This document shows, one piece after another, positions 1-12,504 of a stretch of 64,000 bases of DNA. The translations under genes and the position numbers were made by a program. The notes below the pieces were generated by a model. The model saw nothing but the letters and a program-made list of their open reading frames with translations, was not told the DNA's origin and did not search any database. The stretch is from Glycine soja. Taxonomy: Eukaryota; Streptophyta; Magnoliopsida; Fabales; Fabaceae. Where the stretch lies: assembly GCF_004193775.1 (NCBI RefSeq), contig NC_041004.1:1364001-1428000 (forward strand). Direction: 5' to 3'. Within the stretch, counting starts at the first letter, position 1; every line of letters starts with the position of its first letter.

Positions 1-398
1 AGATTTGTTGGACCGATTAATGGTAAACCATCTACAGATATACCTAACAATACAGAGACGTCTTGGAGAGTAATAGTACACTCTCCCCGCATCTCATGTG
101 AAACCTATGTGTTTCCGGCCTCCATCTTTTTATCATAGCACTAATTAATGAGACATTTATTTTTAAGTATCACATCTTCATAATAAAAACCAGATTGTCG
201 AAGAAAAGGAAAAATTTGCTCTGGAATTTCTTCTTCCCCTTGATACGTGGGGACAGCTCGTCTGATATATAATTTCCGATCTTCATTCCCATTCCAAATA
301 TGTTCTGAAACATGCTTAGGTTGCATCCATAATACATTACCATCAATGGGGCCAGACTTAATTTTAATATGTGATGGACATGACGATGATGATACCAT
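1..398 (-). pseudogene. Plant mobile domain (PMD / 'phosphatase 7 long form'-like) element protein, broken
   Basis: Reading leftwards from 398 the protein starts MVSSSSCPSHIKIKSGPIDG and continues with QPKHVSEHIWNGNEDRKLYI and a YQGEEEIPEQIFPFLRQSGF stretch. This is the head of the plant mobile domain proteins often annotated as serine/threonine phosphatase 7 long form homologues, which are transposon-derived. After GFYYED the frame is lost. The [14 protein letters not shown] segment is in one frame near 88-126, and the following [13 protein letters not shown] and GLPLIGPTN segments are in another because of two extra bases (GGGGAGAG before TGTACT) near 82-88. At least two frameshifts make this a dead copy. 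It runs off the left edge, so the C-terminal half is not visible. Confidence 0.8.
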
Positions 399-420
399 TA
401 CTACTGCAAAATAAAATATA

Positions 421-1265
421 ATACAATAAATTTACAAATCAATTTATACATTATTTGTAGATAATATAAATTAAACTACGCACATTTATAAAAACGTTAT
501 TAAATATATATTATACAAATTTAAATAAATAACAAAATATTATTATTTCATAACAAAATATATTATACAAATAATAAAATTTAAATATATTCTACAAATA
601 ATTTCAAATACATGCACACACAAATTTAAATAATTAACATAATATATTCTTCAATTAACAAATAAATAATTCAATAAAATATTTACTAAAAAATAAATTA
701 AAATACAAACAAATATTGAAATGCCAAAAATTATTTAAACAATATATATACAAAAATAATAATAATGTACAATGCATCATATATTTAATAACGTAAATTT
801 TCTAAAACAAAGAATATTAACCTACAAACTAAAAATAAAATCTACCATGTACTAATGTAAACTACCCTATCATATATATATATATATTAAAAAAATTCAA
901 ACTAACAATAACTAAATCAAATAATATAACTAATCAATTCATTTATTTAAAACTCAAAATTGTTTAGCCTAATATTATTACAAAACCTAAAAATTATTTA
1001 GCCTAATATTAACAAAGCTCAAAATTTACGTGTGTCTAAATTTTAGGTATATATACCTAAAGTTAATATTAACTTGTGTCTAATATTACAAAAGTTAATA
1101 TTACGTGTGCCTAACTAAAGCTAATATGTCTAACTAAAATATCATACATATATAACACATATAATATCTCAGAATATATATTTAATAACTTAAATTTCGT
1201 AAAACAAAAAATATTAACTTACAAACTAAAAATAAAACCTACCATATACCAACGTAAACTAGCCT

Positions 1266-1322
<57 letters not shown>

Positions 1323-1860
1323 AATTCAAACTAAAAATAACTAAATCAAATAATATAACTTATCAACTCATTTATTTAAACCTCAAAATTGTTTAGCTTA
1401 ATATTATTACAAAAGCTCAAAATTTACGTTTGTCTAAATTTTAGATATATATACCTAAAACTAATATTAACTTGTGTCTAATATTACAAAAACTAATATT
1501 ATGTGCCTAACTAAAGCTAATATGTCGAACTAAAATATCATACATATACAACACATATAATATCTCAGAATATATACAATAATCAAATAATATTTTCATA
1601 CTAACTAACCAAATAATATTTTCATGCTAATTAACCTAACCTTCGAATACCTATTAATACATAAAAATTAACAATAGAATACATATTAAAAGTAACTAAC
1701 CTAATCTTGAAATACCTATTAATACTAACTAACTTAATCTTTTTATAATATTAAGAACATAATACATAAATATTATTTAATTAAAAAATACTTACCAGTA
1801 ATTATGGAGGAGAAGGAGCACATAAGTTTATGATGTTATGAAGATTTTTTTTATAGGAAA
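421..1860. repeat. AT-rich element flank with a ~397-bp tandem duplication
   Basis: No gene is seen. Positions about 781-1176 and 1177-1576 are two diverged copies of the same sequence: both contain AACCTACAAACTAAAAATAA-like text, a TATATA run followed by AAAAAATTCAAACTA, TTGTTTAGC, and the ending ATAATATCTCAGAATATATA. The second copy has an expanded (AT)n tract at 1268-1316. It lies upstream of the PMD pseudogene's start codon and is probably part of that element. Confidence 0.75.
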
Positions 1861-1862
1861 AA

Positions 1863-2272
1863 ATGCCCAACGTTCAACAGCTAACGTTCAAAAAGCAACG
1901 TTTAAAAACACTGCAGCAACATGCAAGCCCTAGCCTGGAACCTACTCCTGCACCCTTGCAACACTGCACCCCTGCAGTTGGGCACAACCTGTCTCGCCAA
2001 TGGGACAGGCGAGACCTGCTCACGGGGTGCCAAGTCAGCATGGTTCTCGCCAGCAGCAATGGCGGTTCCTACGTGGACGCGTCTCGCCCGTAACAATGGC
2101 GGCATCCTTCCAGCTGGACTGCGTCTCGCCCGTAACAATGGCGGCACCCAGCCATGTCAGCAGCTTTCTCGTCACTGCTGATGGCGGTACGAGCTTCTCG
2201 CCAATTCTTCTGGCGGCATCCATGGAGGAACAGACCCCCTTGTAAAAAGTTTGAAAACAGACCCTCTTTCAT
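1863..2272. repeat. GC-rich short-repeat block (TCTCGCC / AATGGCGG)
   Basis: This is an island of high GC in AT-rich DNA. It contains repeated modules built from TCTCGCC followed by AATGGCGG, for example the near-identical GCGTCTCGCCCGTAACAATG at about 2080 and 2131, with weaker copies near 2047 and 2200. Several overlapping open frames exist on both strands only because stops are rare here; none resembles a known protein. The position next to the PMD relic suggests the regulatory or terminal part of the same transposon. The stretch from 2273 to 2646 shows nothing recognisable and is probably intron or flank of the next gene. Confidence 0.6.
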
Positions 2273-2646
2273 AATTAGTTTTGAAAAGTAACCCTCAACA
2301 GTAAATTTGCCGGTGTTTGCATACTTGTAAATATTTTACATCAACTATACTAGGTCAGTTGGGTGTATGATTCTGACATTTGTTTCATATTTACTATTTT
2401 TTCTTACAAATCTTGTATATTTTTATACTACTAGTGCCTAATGTATATTATTTGATTGCAAACACAACGGTGAAAATTGAGGTATATCATTGGCTATCCC
2501 AAAACAAACAGTCGATTTCGCATATTACAGATTTGTGTTGGTATGACAATGTTAAATGTGTGGATACGAACATGAATTAGAATAGTGTGGTTTTATTGTA
2601 ATTTCCATTGTGAAAGTCAAGTGTGACATTGTTTCTCTTATTCCAG

Positions 2647-3229
2647 GAGCTTTGCTTTCCTACTTTCTTCAACCTGTATATCTTTCTTCAATTACTGTTG
2701 GTCTGCCCCTTGACATTCTTGAGAATTTTCGTTTGGAGGACAGCTTGAAAAGAGCTTTGTATGAACGTATGCTGCCCCTATCGAATGAACTGACATCTCC
2801 ATTTCTAGTGAACCAGGTCTGTGGAATATTCAGTTCTTAGTGAGAAAGAAAAGTGTGTTGTAGGATGCTAACTTCTATGTATTTTTTCATTTCACAGCCT
2901 ATATTTCACGCTGCACCAGTACCCCCAAAGGACTTTCAGCAATCTGAGAGTGCTGCTAACACTTTAACATGCGGGTACTTACAATCAGATGTTGGAAAAA
3001 TGTGAAGTTAATGTAGCTTTATTATGGATTGATGTTGCATTTATCTGAATTCTTAACTTTGCAGATATTCAATATGTTGGAATGAATGTGGCTTGCATGA
3101 CGTCATCATGGGAACTACCGGAAGAAAGCAAGGCACCTCTGCAAAAGGGGCACTCTACCCATCAACACAGTCATCTTTATGCAAGTGAGTGCTGATATAT
3201 ATACTGTGGAAATTCTATTTGTAAAGCAC

Positions 3230-3267
<38 letters not shown>

Positions 3268-4051
3268 TATTTTTTCAGAAAGAGGCTGTTGGAGGTTTTC
3301 TTGTCACTGGGACCAGAAAATTTGATTGGTTCTCTACCCAATGGGATTACTTATCGAGAACTTAAGGTATTCTTGATGTTCTTCACATTCTCTGTTTTTG
3401 TGATGGCCTAACTTGTGTTGTCTGATATAGTGATATAGGTCATGTAAAGTTTATATGGCAAGGAATAAGAAACAGACTTCGATCCTATTTGGATAAACTT
3501 TTCTATAAACATTTATAGGAAAAGAAAATAAGAAGGAAGGAAGAAAGAAATAAGCTTTGTCTATAAGCAAAAACTTGCTTATGTATAAGTTAGAATCAAC
3601 TTTGTGAAGAAGCTAACTGATTATTAGTGTTTCTGTAGAACTCATTTAGCTTGGCCTGAATTACTACTATCTGTGTATTAATTGTGTCTTTAGGCTGTTC
3701 TTTGGGCAGTTATGGATCTGAATTATTATTTGTGTATTATTTGTCTTTAATCTTTATACAGTTATTAAGGCAGTTATAGAATGATGTAACAATTAGTGTG
3801 ATGTTTTATGTGTATGGGGTAATAAATACATAATTAAGAGTGTTCACTGTTGAGTTTAGCATTGTCTCTGTAAATAGAGTGAACAAATGTTTATGTTATG
3901 CCCTTTCCTAACTTTGTTTTGCATGATTAATCATTTGCAGGATGGAGCTGAAGAATATCATTTGGCTTCCAAAATTTTTAAAAGGAAGGCATCTTTTAAC
4001 AAGTGGTTCTTGAAACCCTTGGATTGTGAGGCATTCCCCATTTCAGAATAA
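2647..4051 (+). CDS. TAD1: tRNA-specific adenosine deaminase 1-like, C-terminal exons only
   Basis: Five exons at 2647-2816, 2898-2974, 3065-3184, 3279-3366 and 3941-4051, all with GT-AG borders and one open frame of 187 residues ending in TAA. The protein begins within ..GALLSYFLQPVYLSSITVG and contains LTCGYSICWNECGLH, the hallmark GTTGRKQGTSAKGALYPSTQ block, then KRLLEVFLSLG. This is the C-terminal lobe of the ADAR/ADAT1 deaminase domain, which in the family edits A37 of tRNA-Ala to inosine. The first two bases finish a codon begun in an upstream exon. The catalytic HAE and zinc-cysteine exons and the SCSDK motif are not found between the PMD element and 2647. Either they lie left of the window across a transposon-filled intron, or the gene is 5'-truncated. 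Intron 3 has an (AAT)n run ending about 15 bp before its acceptor. Confidence 0.85.
3229..3265. repeat. (AAT)n microsatellite in TAD1-like intron 3
   Basis: About twelve ATA/AAT units, followed by AATTATTTTTTCAG, the acceptor at 3278. Its length may vary between accessions and alters the branch-point to acceptor distance. Confidence 0.95.
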
Positions 4052-4998
4052 TGCTTTTTAATTATCTGTCTAAGGCCCATCTTTGGTTATGTAAATTGAA
4101 TTGGATGCAAGAATCCAACTTCTGTCAATTGGCACACGCTCCTAGTCTGTAAGTTAAGACCTGGTTGCACCTCCAAAGACAAGGATGGAGATCACCCGCA
4201 TTTTTCTTTCATGTTTATTTACATTAATATAAAGATATTTTGTGACCTCTAGAATAAATAAAAATAATACATTTGTTTTTCACATACTTGTTTTACTCAA
4301 CATACTTATGTTTCTTTATTCATAGGAAAATAGTATTATATATGTTGTACAAATAAAAATTTAAATTTTCTTTACTAAGTTATATCTTTTGTACTTGTAA
4401 AGGAGTAGTCCGGTCGATCACCAAGATGTTTTTAGACTAGACTCCTCCATGGAATCTATTGTCACTCATAGGTGGATTGTTTCCTCCCATTAATGATTTT
4501 TTCATATGCACCAATCAATTTTTTTTTTAAAATGAAGACAGCATATACAAAAAGCATGGGGCCATATTAAACTTTTTTTTGCAAAGCATCACATTGAGTG
4601 TGACTCGGATCGAATTGATGTCCAAAAATCAAAGTCAATTTGTCGTTTGCATAATTTCTTGATAGTTTTGGTGCATGTTAATGTCTAGTAACTAGTTACT
4701 CTACACTTGCAGTCAATTAATAAATATCCAAAATGGGCAGAAAAATATGACTTCATCTCATCAATCCACGATACTGTGTTACCGGATGATCAAGTTATTA
4801 ACCAAATTTATCGGAATAATTGTAAAAGTAACGTACACAAAGTGGCATCCACCAAATATATATGTAATTGTAATGCTTTTTAGTCTTATTGTACATTGAT
4901 CCTCTCCTCCTCCTAGTCTTGGACCACCCATTCTAGCAACATCTACAAAGTCTCGAGTCTTTAATTGATATTAATCCCCCATTAGGCTAAAAATTCTT
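4052..4998. other. Intergenic, no gene seen
   Basis: 3' flank of the TAD1-like gene and 5' flank of the glucosyltransferase pseudogene. AT-rich, with no open frame or repeat that I recognise. Confidence 0.6.
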
Positions 4999-7739
4999 TT
5001 GGGGTATCACCAGAAGTCGTGTTTACTGAGGAAGAAGGGTAAAGGCACGGCACTAAGCATCACGGTTATTCTGCTGCTTTGCTTTGTAGCCACTTTCCTT
5101 CTTTTAACTATCTGGAATAAGGTGAGTCATGCAAATTCAAATACGTATATACATAGTTTCTGCATCTATATATTTCCAACTATTATGCATATTAATGTTT
5201 TTTTTTTTCTTCAAATTAAAAAGCCAAATCTAGCTCCTTCTTGCTTCTTAGCATAAATTTTTGTCTACCAGACTCGAACCCATGCAGTCTCTTCTAACTA
5301 ATCATTATCATAAGATCAATTATTATGATAGAAAGCAAGGCTCCTGATTTTTCTTAACACAAGTATATATATTGTTTGGAGATACCAAGGATGATTTCAT
5401 TTTGTTAATTTTTTAGGTTAAATTAAGTGTAAATTCAAATTTTAAGATTTATTTTGGTGTTACTTAAAAATGTTCAATTCTGTCAATCGGATAATACTAA
5501 AACAATAGATTATATAAATGGTGAATAATTTTTACATTCAAGAGTAACTTTTAAGGTTGAGTTAAATTTAAATCCAATTTTAACATATTATAGTGTAAGT
5601 TTATTATAAATATAAGATTATTCCGGTAATTAAAGAAAGTGAAGAAAGAAGGGAGGGAGGAGATTCACAGTTTCGAATCCCTCCAACATTTCTAACCAAT
5701 TATCAAATTAACATATATTTGCCTATAAAAAAAATACTAATAATATAAGTTTTATAAGTCATGATTATGATTATTAGGCGATCAATTTCTTTTTGTTTTT
5801 TTTTTATTTTTTTATTGAAAGAATACATACAGTACTCTTCATGTATATATGCGCGATCGTGGTAGAAAATTAAAGTAGGGGACACCGGGACAGAAAAAAA
5901 TTCTGTACCCTTGTTTGCATTCTTTGGGTTTCGTGTTGATACAATTGCAGCATTGATAATCCTATATTGGAAAAAGAAAAGTAGCAAGAAGGTAAAGAAT
6001 TTTTTCAATTCATTTTTGAGTGTCATTAATTATCAATGGAGCAAAATGAATTTGACCAAGAAAGCTCAACACTAGAATATACATTCCATTTTGAGCAAGC
6101 TAGGTTGATCAGATTAATCCTTATTTTCTTCATTAATTAGGAACTAATTTTACTAAAATTGTTTTTTTTTCTTAATTTTTATAAATGCATTATTGAGTAT
6201 TCGAAGATATAATAATATTTTTTAGGAAGTAAATACTATACAGGGATAAAAATTTAATATTTCATAAAAACTAAAAAAACAATCACTATTAATTTTTTAA
6301 TGCTTAAATATGAATCAATTTGGAGTGGATGAAGTACTATTGATTAAGCTTTAAAACTTACGCACATTCAACTTTTGATTATATCAATTATGATTCTTGG
6401 AAAAGAAATAGTTATCTCTCTTCCAACCAAAATAATTATTTTCTTCCCACGATACTACCTTCACTTCATTTTGATTGATTTTTAACATTTAAAAAAATAT
6501 TGATTGATGTTTTTCAGTTTTCAATGAAATATTTCAACATTTATTTCAATTTCATCATCTAATAAATATTGTCTTAAAATATTTAGTAATACATTTATTA
6601 AAAAAGAAATGCCAGTAAGATTCTCTTTAATATTCTCTTTTTAACACACTATCTATTTTTTATCCAATTATTTTAAGAGTTTAACATTTATGTATATTGC
6701 AAAATTATGTATTATCATTTTAATTGTTTTAAAATAATTATTTAATAAGTCAACAAACTTATTATAGGTCATGAATTATGATTAGATGATTATATAAATT
6801 ATTTTACAATGTTACATTGCAACCCTTTTTTTTTTCTTTAAAATAAAGATGGTAGCCCTCACATTGTAAATTTTTTGTTTCTAGTCCACATTTGCAGGTT
6901 TTTCCATTCCAATTTTAATAACCAAACCCCAAGAATTCCCACTTACATGCACCCAAAATGTGACACAAACATGGTCAAGGGACTATCCCACTTCACACAC
7001 TCCTACCAACCCCACCCGCACGTGCCCCTCATACTTGAGATGGATCCACGAAGACCTATGGCCATGGAGAGAGAGGGAGAGAGGAATCACAAGGAAAATG
7101 TTGGAGGGTGCAAGAAGAACAGCACACTTTAGGGTTGTGATTGTGGATGGCAAGTTGTACGTGGAGAAGTACAAAAAGGCTATTCAGACCAGAGATTTGT
7201 TTACTTTGTGGGGCATATTGCAACTATTGAGAATGTACCCTGCCAAAGTGCATGATTTGGATTGTGATGATAGGCCTGTCATCTCAAAGGAGACATGTCC
7301 TAAAAGAAATCAAAGAAGGGAACGAGAAGACCAAGTGGAAGGACACAGTACCATACGCCTATTGGAAGGGTAACCCTTTTGTGACTCCAACTAGGAAAGA
7401 CCTCATGAAATGCAATGTCACAGAAAAAGATGATTGGAACACTCACCTATGCATACAGGTTTTATATTATATTTTTATCAATTCTTTGTCCACTAATTAT
7501 TCAAGTCAAAGGCATAATTTATATGTTGTATATGTGTTTTGGACACAGGATTGGGATCAAGAATCAAGTCAAGGGTACAAGAAATCCAACTTAGGAGACC
7601 AATGCACCCATAGGTATGTAATTTAAAGACCTCTTTTAACATATTAAAATATACATTAGTCTATTTATAAATAAATTATACATTAGTCTACACAAAATGA
7701 TATGTGTATTGATTAGGCTTGGCACAGCTATAAAATATA

Positions 7740-8209
7740 GGGACATGCTAGGTGCACCCAGCAACATTGTTGGTGCATCCAACAATTAGGTGAATGGGCA
7801 AAATTGCTCTTGTATTAAAAAAATAATTCCTTCTTTAGGAAGAAGGTTCTTCCGGTAGAACAATTTATTCTATCAGAAGAACCTTCTTCTGGAGAAGTTA
7901 CTGGAAGAACCTTCCTCCGGAGAAGCTACCGGAAGAAGTTCTTTCGGTAGAACAAATTGTTCATCCGGAAGAACCTTCTTCCGGTAGCTTCTCCGGAAGA
8001 AGGTTATTCCGGTAAAACAAATTGTTCATTCGGAAGAACCTTCTTCCGGAAGAACAAATTGTTCTACCGGAAGAACCTTCTTCCGAAAACTTTCCCGAAG
8101 AACCTTCTTCCGGAAGAAGAATTTTTTTTTTTAACGCAAGGACAATTTTACCCATTCACCTAATTGTTGGGTGCATCAGCAATGTTGCTGGGTGCACCTA
8201 GCATGTCCC
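7740..8209. mobile_element. 470-bp Mutator-type MITE inserted in a coding exon
   Basis: Left end GGGACATGCTAGGTGCACCC and the right end, inverted, are identical over this 20-mer and nearly so for about 33 bp. It is flanked by a perfect 9-bp direct repeat TAAAATATA (7731-7739 and 8210-8218), the target duplication size of Mutator-like elements. Removing the element and one repeat joins the coding sequence ..TATAAAATATACGTAGAAGG (YKIYVEG), so the target was exon 4 of the glucosyltransferase gene. The interior (about 7840-8130) is a palindromic array of TTCTTCCGG/CCGGAAGAA with GTAGAACAA spacers. It has no coding capacity and is non-autonomous. Confidence 0.95.
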
Positions 8210-8817
8210 TAAAATATACGTAGAAGGATGGGCTTGGTCCGTTAGTGAAAAGTACATTTTGGCATGCGATTCTACAACTCTATATGTTAGGTCTGGCTTC
8301 CATGATTTTTTTGTCCGAGGCATGGTGCCATTAGAGCACTATTGGCCCATTAGAGACAATAGCAAGTGCAGGTCTCTTAAGTTTGCAGTGGAATGGGGCA
8401 ACAACAACACTGATAAGGTCAGTTCCCTCTCTCTCATTTATTGTATGCATGGTTGGAGAATATATGGTATCCATCAATTTTTATATGACACCCACTTGGG
8501 TTTTATTAATTTTTCTTTTCTTGTAAGCTGAAAAATTTAGTTACGTGTCACTTGAAAAAATTGATTGGGTTCATCATACCATTTTCACTTTAGAAATTAC
8601 TGTATGATTCGAGATATCATGATCCGGGATATTCATTTTTATAAATTGAAAATTTTAATTATGTGTCAAGTAAAAATTAATTAGAATCATATAATAAATT
8701 TTCTTCACACACTCATTATACATTTTTTTAGTATTTTTCTAGCCTAGCCCAGTAGTGGCCTAAATGCATTAATTTAAATGTATAAAATATTTTCAATTAT
8801 TCAAAAATGAATTAATG

Positions 8818-8819
<2 letters not shown>

Positions 8820-8877
<58 letters not shown>
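8820..8877. repeat. (TA)29 microsatellite in glucosyltransferase pseudogene intron 4
   Basis: Pure TA dinucleotide run of about 58 bp. The rest of the intron (8418-9439) is AT-rich, with several inexact repeats of AATTGATTGGG/ATGTGTCA-like text around 8550, 8650, 9110 and 9240. Confidence 0.95.
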
Positions 8878-8881
<4 letters not shown>

Positions 8882-9805
8882 TTTTAATAAATAAAAGGTT
8901 TTGTTAATATTAACCTTTAAAACTTATTTCAAACAACTAAAAGTAAATGATTTTTTAATTAAAAAATGATTTATTATATTGAAAAATGTAAAAGTTTAAT
9001 GCGTATTGTTTTCTTGATAAAAATTTCTATCATATAAAAAAATTATTTTGTATGATTAGAGAACATATGCTCTCAACCAATTTCTACGTGTAATTGAGTT
9101 TGTTAAATTTTGTAAATTAAAAAATTCAATTACATGTTACATAGAGAAATTGATTGGGACCATACTCTCTCTCATGATAAATTATTATGGTTCGAAATTA
9201 TCATATTTGCAACCAATTTTTACAAAACATGTAATTGAATTTTATTAATTCTTTCTAGTAAACCAAAAAACTTAATTATGAGACATGTGAAGATTAATCA
9301 AAATCACACACTATATATTTTTTTTAATATTGTTTTCTTGATATAAACTTTCTACTTTTATTGTAGACTTTATGCCACAAAAATAAGTATCGTGCATGTA
9401 AAAAATGACGTGTCCTACATTATTACCTCAAATTGGCAGGCACAAGCAATAGGGGAAGCTGGTAGCAAATTCATTCATGAGGACATGGACATGGACTACA
9501 TATATGATTACATGTTTCATCTACTGAATGAATATGCAAAACTCCAAAGGTTCAAACCAACTATACCTCCAAATGCTGTGGAGTATTGTCCAGAAACAAT
9601 GACATGTGGTGTAGATGGTACACAAAAAAGGTTCATGGAGGACTCATTGGTGAAGTCTCCTAGTGATTCAAATCCATGCACTCTTCCTCCTCCATATGAG
9701 CCTAATAACCTACAAGACTTTCTAGAGAAGAAAGCTAATTCAACAAGGCAGGTAGAAACTTGGGAAGACCAATACTGGGAGAATAAAAAAAGGGGACAAT
9801 TATAG

Positions 9806-12451
9806 TATTGTGCGGATGAAGATTTTGTCATGTTTTCTTTTTATTTCTTGTGACAAATTAAATGGCCTTTTTAGTTTTTATTCATGCATTCCCTTATCTC
9901 CCCAATACACACACACATGCAGGTAATGTCATTGTCTTGTACACGTTTATATTTATCATCAAATCACATTCTTTTTCTTTTGATTCCCTCCTTATAACCT
10001 GAAGCTTGATTAATGTAATATAATTGTCACTAGATCAAATGAATAGTTTCATGTAAAGCACTAAATCTAATAACTACAAGTTCCTTTTGCTCTTGATCAT
10101 ATGTATTTGATGACATTGTTTATGTTTGGTACGGTGAGGAGAAAATGAAAAGAGAGAAAAGTTTTGAAAAAAAAGTTTGAATTTTGAATTGAAGAAAAAG
10201 TAAGAGGAACGATGTTTTTTAAAAGTCAAAATTCTTCTCTTTTTTTCTTACTACCTAGCTTCTTTTCCATTAAACAATAAAAACATATATTTTACATCAA
10301 TTTTTTCAAGGCCAATTTTAAAAAGTATTTAATATAAATTATACTGGTGCCATATTTTATTAATAAATATAATAATTTATTTAAAACTCTTCTAAAAAAA
10401 AGAATAATTTATTTAAAATATATAGTTGCAGTCAAAATTGGTTTTGGATGATCATTTGACTCGCTGATGACGTGTAGTCTTGGCTCTATCTGAGTAATAT
10501 CCCTTTCAAGAATAACACAAGTTTGATCTTAATAAAGTGATAAACTTGATTATAAGGTCAATGATGGAACTTCTTTTTTCTTTTCTATTTTTGTGTTTTT
10601 TGGGAGTATGATAGAATTGGTTTGACAAAGAGTTTTTTTTTTTTCGGATCCTTATTCTTGTGTGGAACAATGTTGTTAGATGTGTTATATTTTTTTTAAA
10701 AAAATATTATAGCTATCAGGACATAAAGGAAAAGATAAATTCATATGTACTTTTACTCCTATTCAAAATATTTGAGTCGTATTCCAAACTATTACTTAAT
10801 AAAATTAAAAAATATTTGCTAAAGAAATAAATAAATCAGAGGATATAAGTTAAATATTAGGCCAGGTGTTATCAACATCTGTAAAAAAAAAAAGTAGGAC
10901 ATTGAGTAAAAAAAGCCAATTGAATGTTTTTTTATCATTAAAAACATTGAATATCTATATATATCATGAACGAAATTAATTTTTAATTGAATGGATTGAT
11001 GGACACTTGTGCTCTTACCAAAAATAATATGTTTCTTGTATTTAATTCATAATAAGCTTATTATATATTCAGCTGAATATGGTGTAAGGCTAAATAAAAA
11101 AGATTTATATTTAAGATTTATAAATTATTATTTTTTATTTTATTCTATGTAAATAATGTGAGTTAAATCCTATAAATTATATGACATTTAATTATTTGTA
11201 GCTTATTAAACTTGGGAGAAAATATTTTTTTAATAAAGATAAATTATATTTTTTTATCAATTTATATGTGTTTCACACACACATGTGTGACTGTGTGTTA
11301 TTAAAAGAAAAAAATTCTCCCAAATTTAATGAATCTTATCCAAACATGCGGCTAAACTTTTATGTTAAAGCTTTAATTAATTTATTATCTTTTGTCATTA
11401 TTTATTTGTCAATTGAAGCACGGAACCATTGTAACAACAAAAATCCTTGACTGGTTAAGGAAATAATTAAGGTTAAGTGGGTCCTATCCAGATAGAAGAA
11501 CTAAACTATAACTCCACAACACAATCCCATTCAATCATCAATCCTCACTCGTGGATTTCAGTCTCCTCACTTCTTTCCATATTTCATCCCACATTACCAG
11601 TCTTACTTATTGGAGTGCAACTTATGTATCAATTGGATAATTTCATTTAAAGTCAATTGATTTTAAACTTAAATGTAACACAAATTATTTTCTTCATTGC
11701 TTTGAGTGGACTTTGGTTAATCATTATCAAATCTATCCTTCATTTGTAAGTGGGCATGTTATTGTGAACTTATATTATGGCTGATGTTATTTAAATCTCA
11801 GCTATATGAACCAATGCCTCTTCTGCATGTTGTGATATCTCAGTGTACGTATGGTTACTGGTTAGTTTAGTGCAACTGTGCAAGTCTTCATTTCGACCAA
11901 TGGTTCGGGTTTAATTTTGATTCTTCGATTCATGTTATCTTTGTAGTTGAATGTGAGTGCTACTGTGCAGTACTCTTGTGAAGGTTGGAAAAAAATAATC
12001 TCAATTTGATGTATGGTATGCCAAGATTGTAGCCTACTGTTGATTATAGATTTGGTTTGAATTTGATATTGTTGTTCAATGAAGTTCAAAAAAGAAAAGG
12101 CAAAAAGAGGATGGTGAAACCGGTTTGAATTTAAGGTATTTGATAAATAGAGCACACACATCCTTCTTGTTCAAGCTCAACCGTGCCAAATTTTCACTCG
12201 AGTTTGAATGGAAGACATTGATTCAAAATGTTATCTAGGAGTCCACTCTAAGAATGAAGATGTCCCTTTGATGAAAGACTTGTTGTACCTTGGTTTTGCA
12301 TTAAAATTTAGATTCTTAATTTCTTTAGAGATATTGAAAGGGCTCTTGGATTCTTTTTTTTCTCTTTCATGCGGTGATTCTTTATGCTAGCAGAACCCAA
12401 GCGTGTAATCTCTTAATCCACTTCATGTTCATTTATACATTGTTCATAGAA

Positions 12452-12504
<53 letters not shown>

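Larger units (their letters stand above)
4999..9805 (+). pseudogene. Rumi/CAP10-type protein O-glucosyltransferase (DUF821), disrupted
   Basis: Secretory-pathway glucosyltransferase family. Possible exon 1 (about 4999-5120) encodes a basic stretch and one membrane anchor (ITVILLLCFVATFLLLTIW), but no in-frame ATG is present after the stop at 4972 and its phase does not match exon 2. Exon 2, 6898-7458, has PTSHTPTNPTRTCPSY, RWIHEDLWPW, FRVVIVDGKLYVEKYKK, FTLWGILQLLRMYP and DCDDRPVI. It then changes frame near 7284 and resumes at HVLKEIKEGNEKTKW and YAYWKGNPFV; the FRYC...FPDWSFWGW region, roughly 45 residues in relatives, is missing, as is ELMF before DCDDRP. Exon 3 is 7549-7613 (DWDQESSQGYKKSN). 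Exon 4 is 7728-7739 plus 8219-8417, split by a MITE; it reads YKIYVEGWAWSVSEKYILAC and YWPIRDNSKCRSLKF. Exon 5 is 9440-9805 (YDYMFHLLNEYAKL, ending RQVETWEDQYW). Deletion, frameshift and insertion make a non-functional gene, though the last exon is clean. Confidence 0.9.

Noticed and set aside
1863..2272. Overlapping open frames of 60-86 codons on both strands
   Set aside because: They arise from a GC-rich short-repeat block; no protein family resemblance and all frames are open together.
5703..6026. 107-codon minus-strand frame in the glucosyltransferase intron
   Set aside because: Lys/Ile/Phe-rich from AT-rich DNA; no family resemblance.
11862..12161. 99-codon minus-strand open frame
   Set aside because: Low-complexity composition, no recognised motif, no splice partners or promoter.
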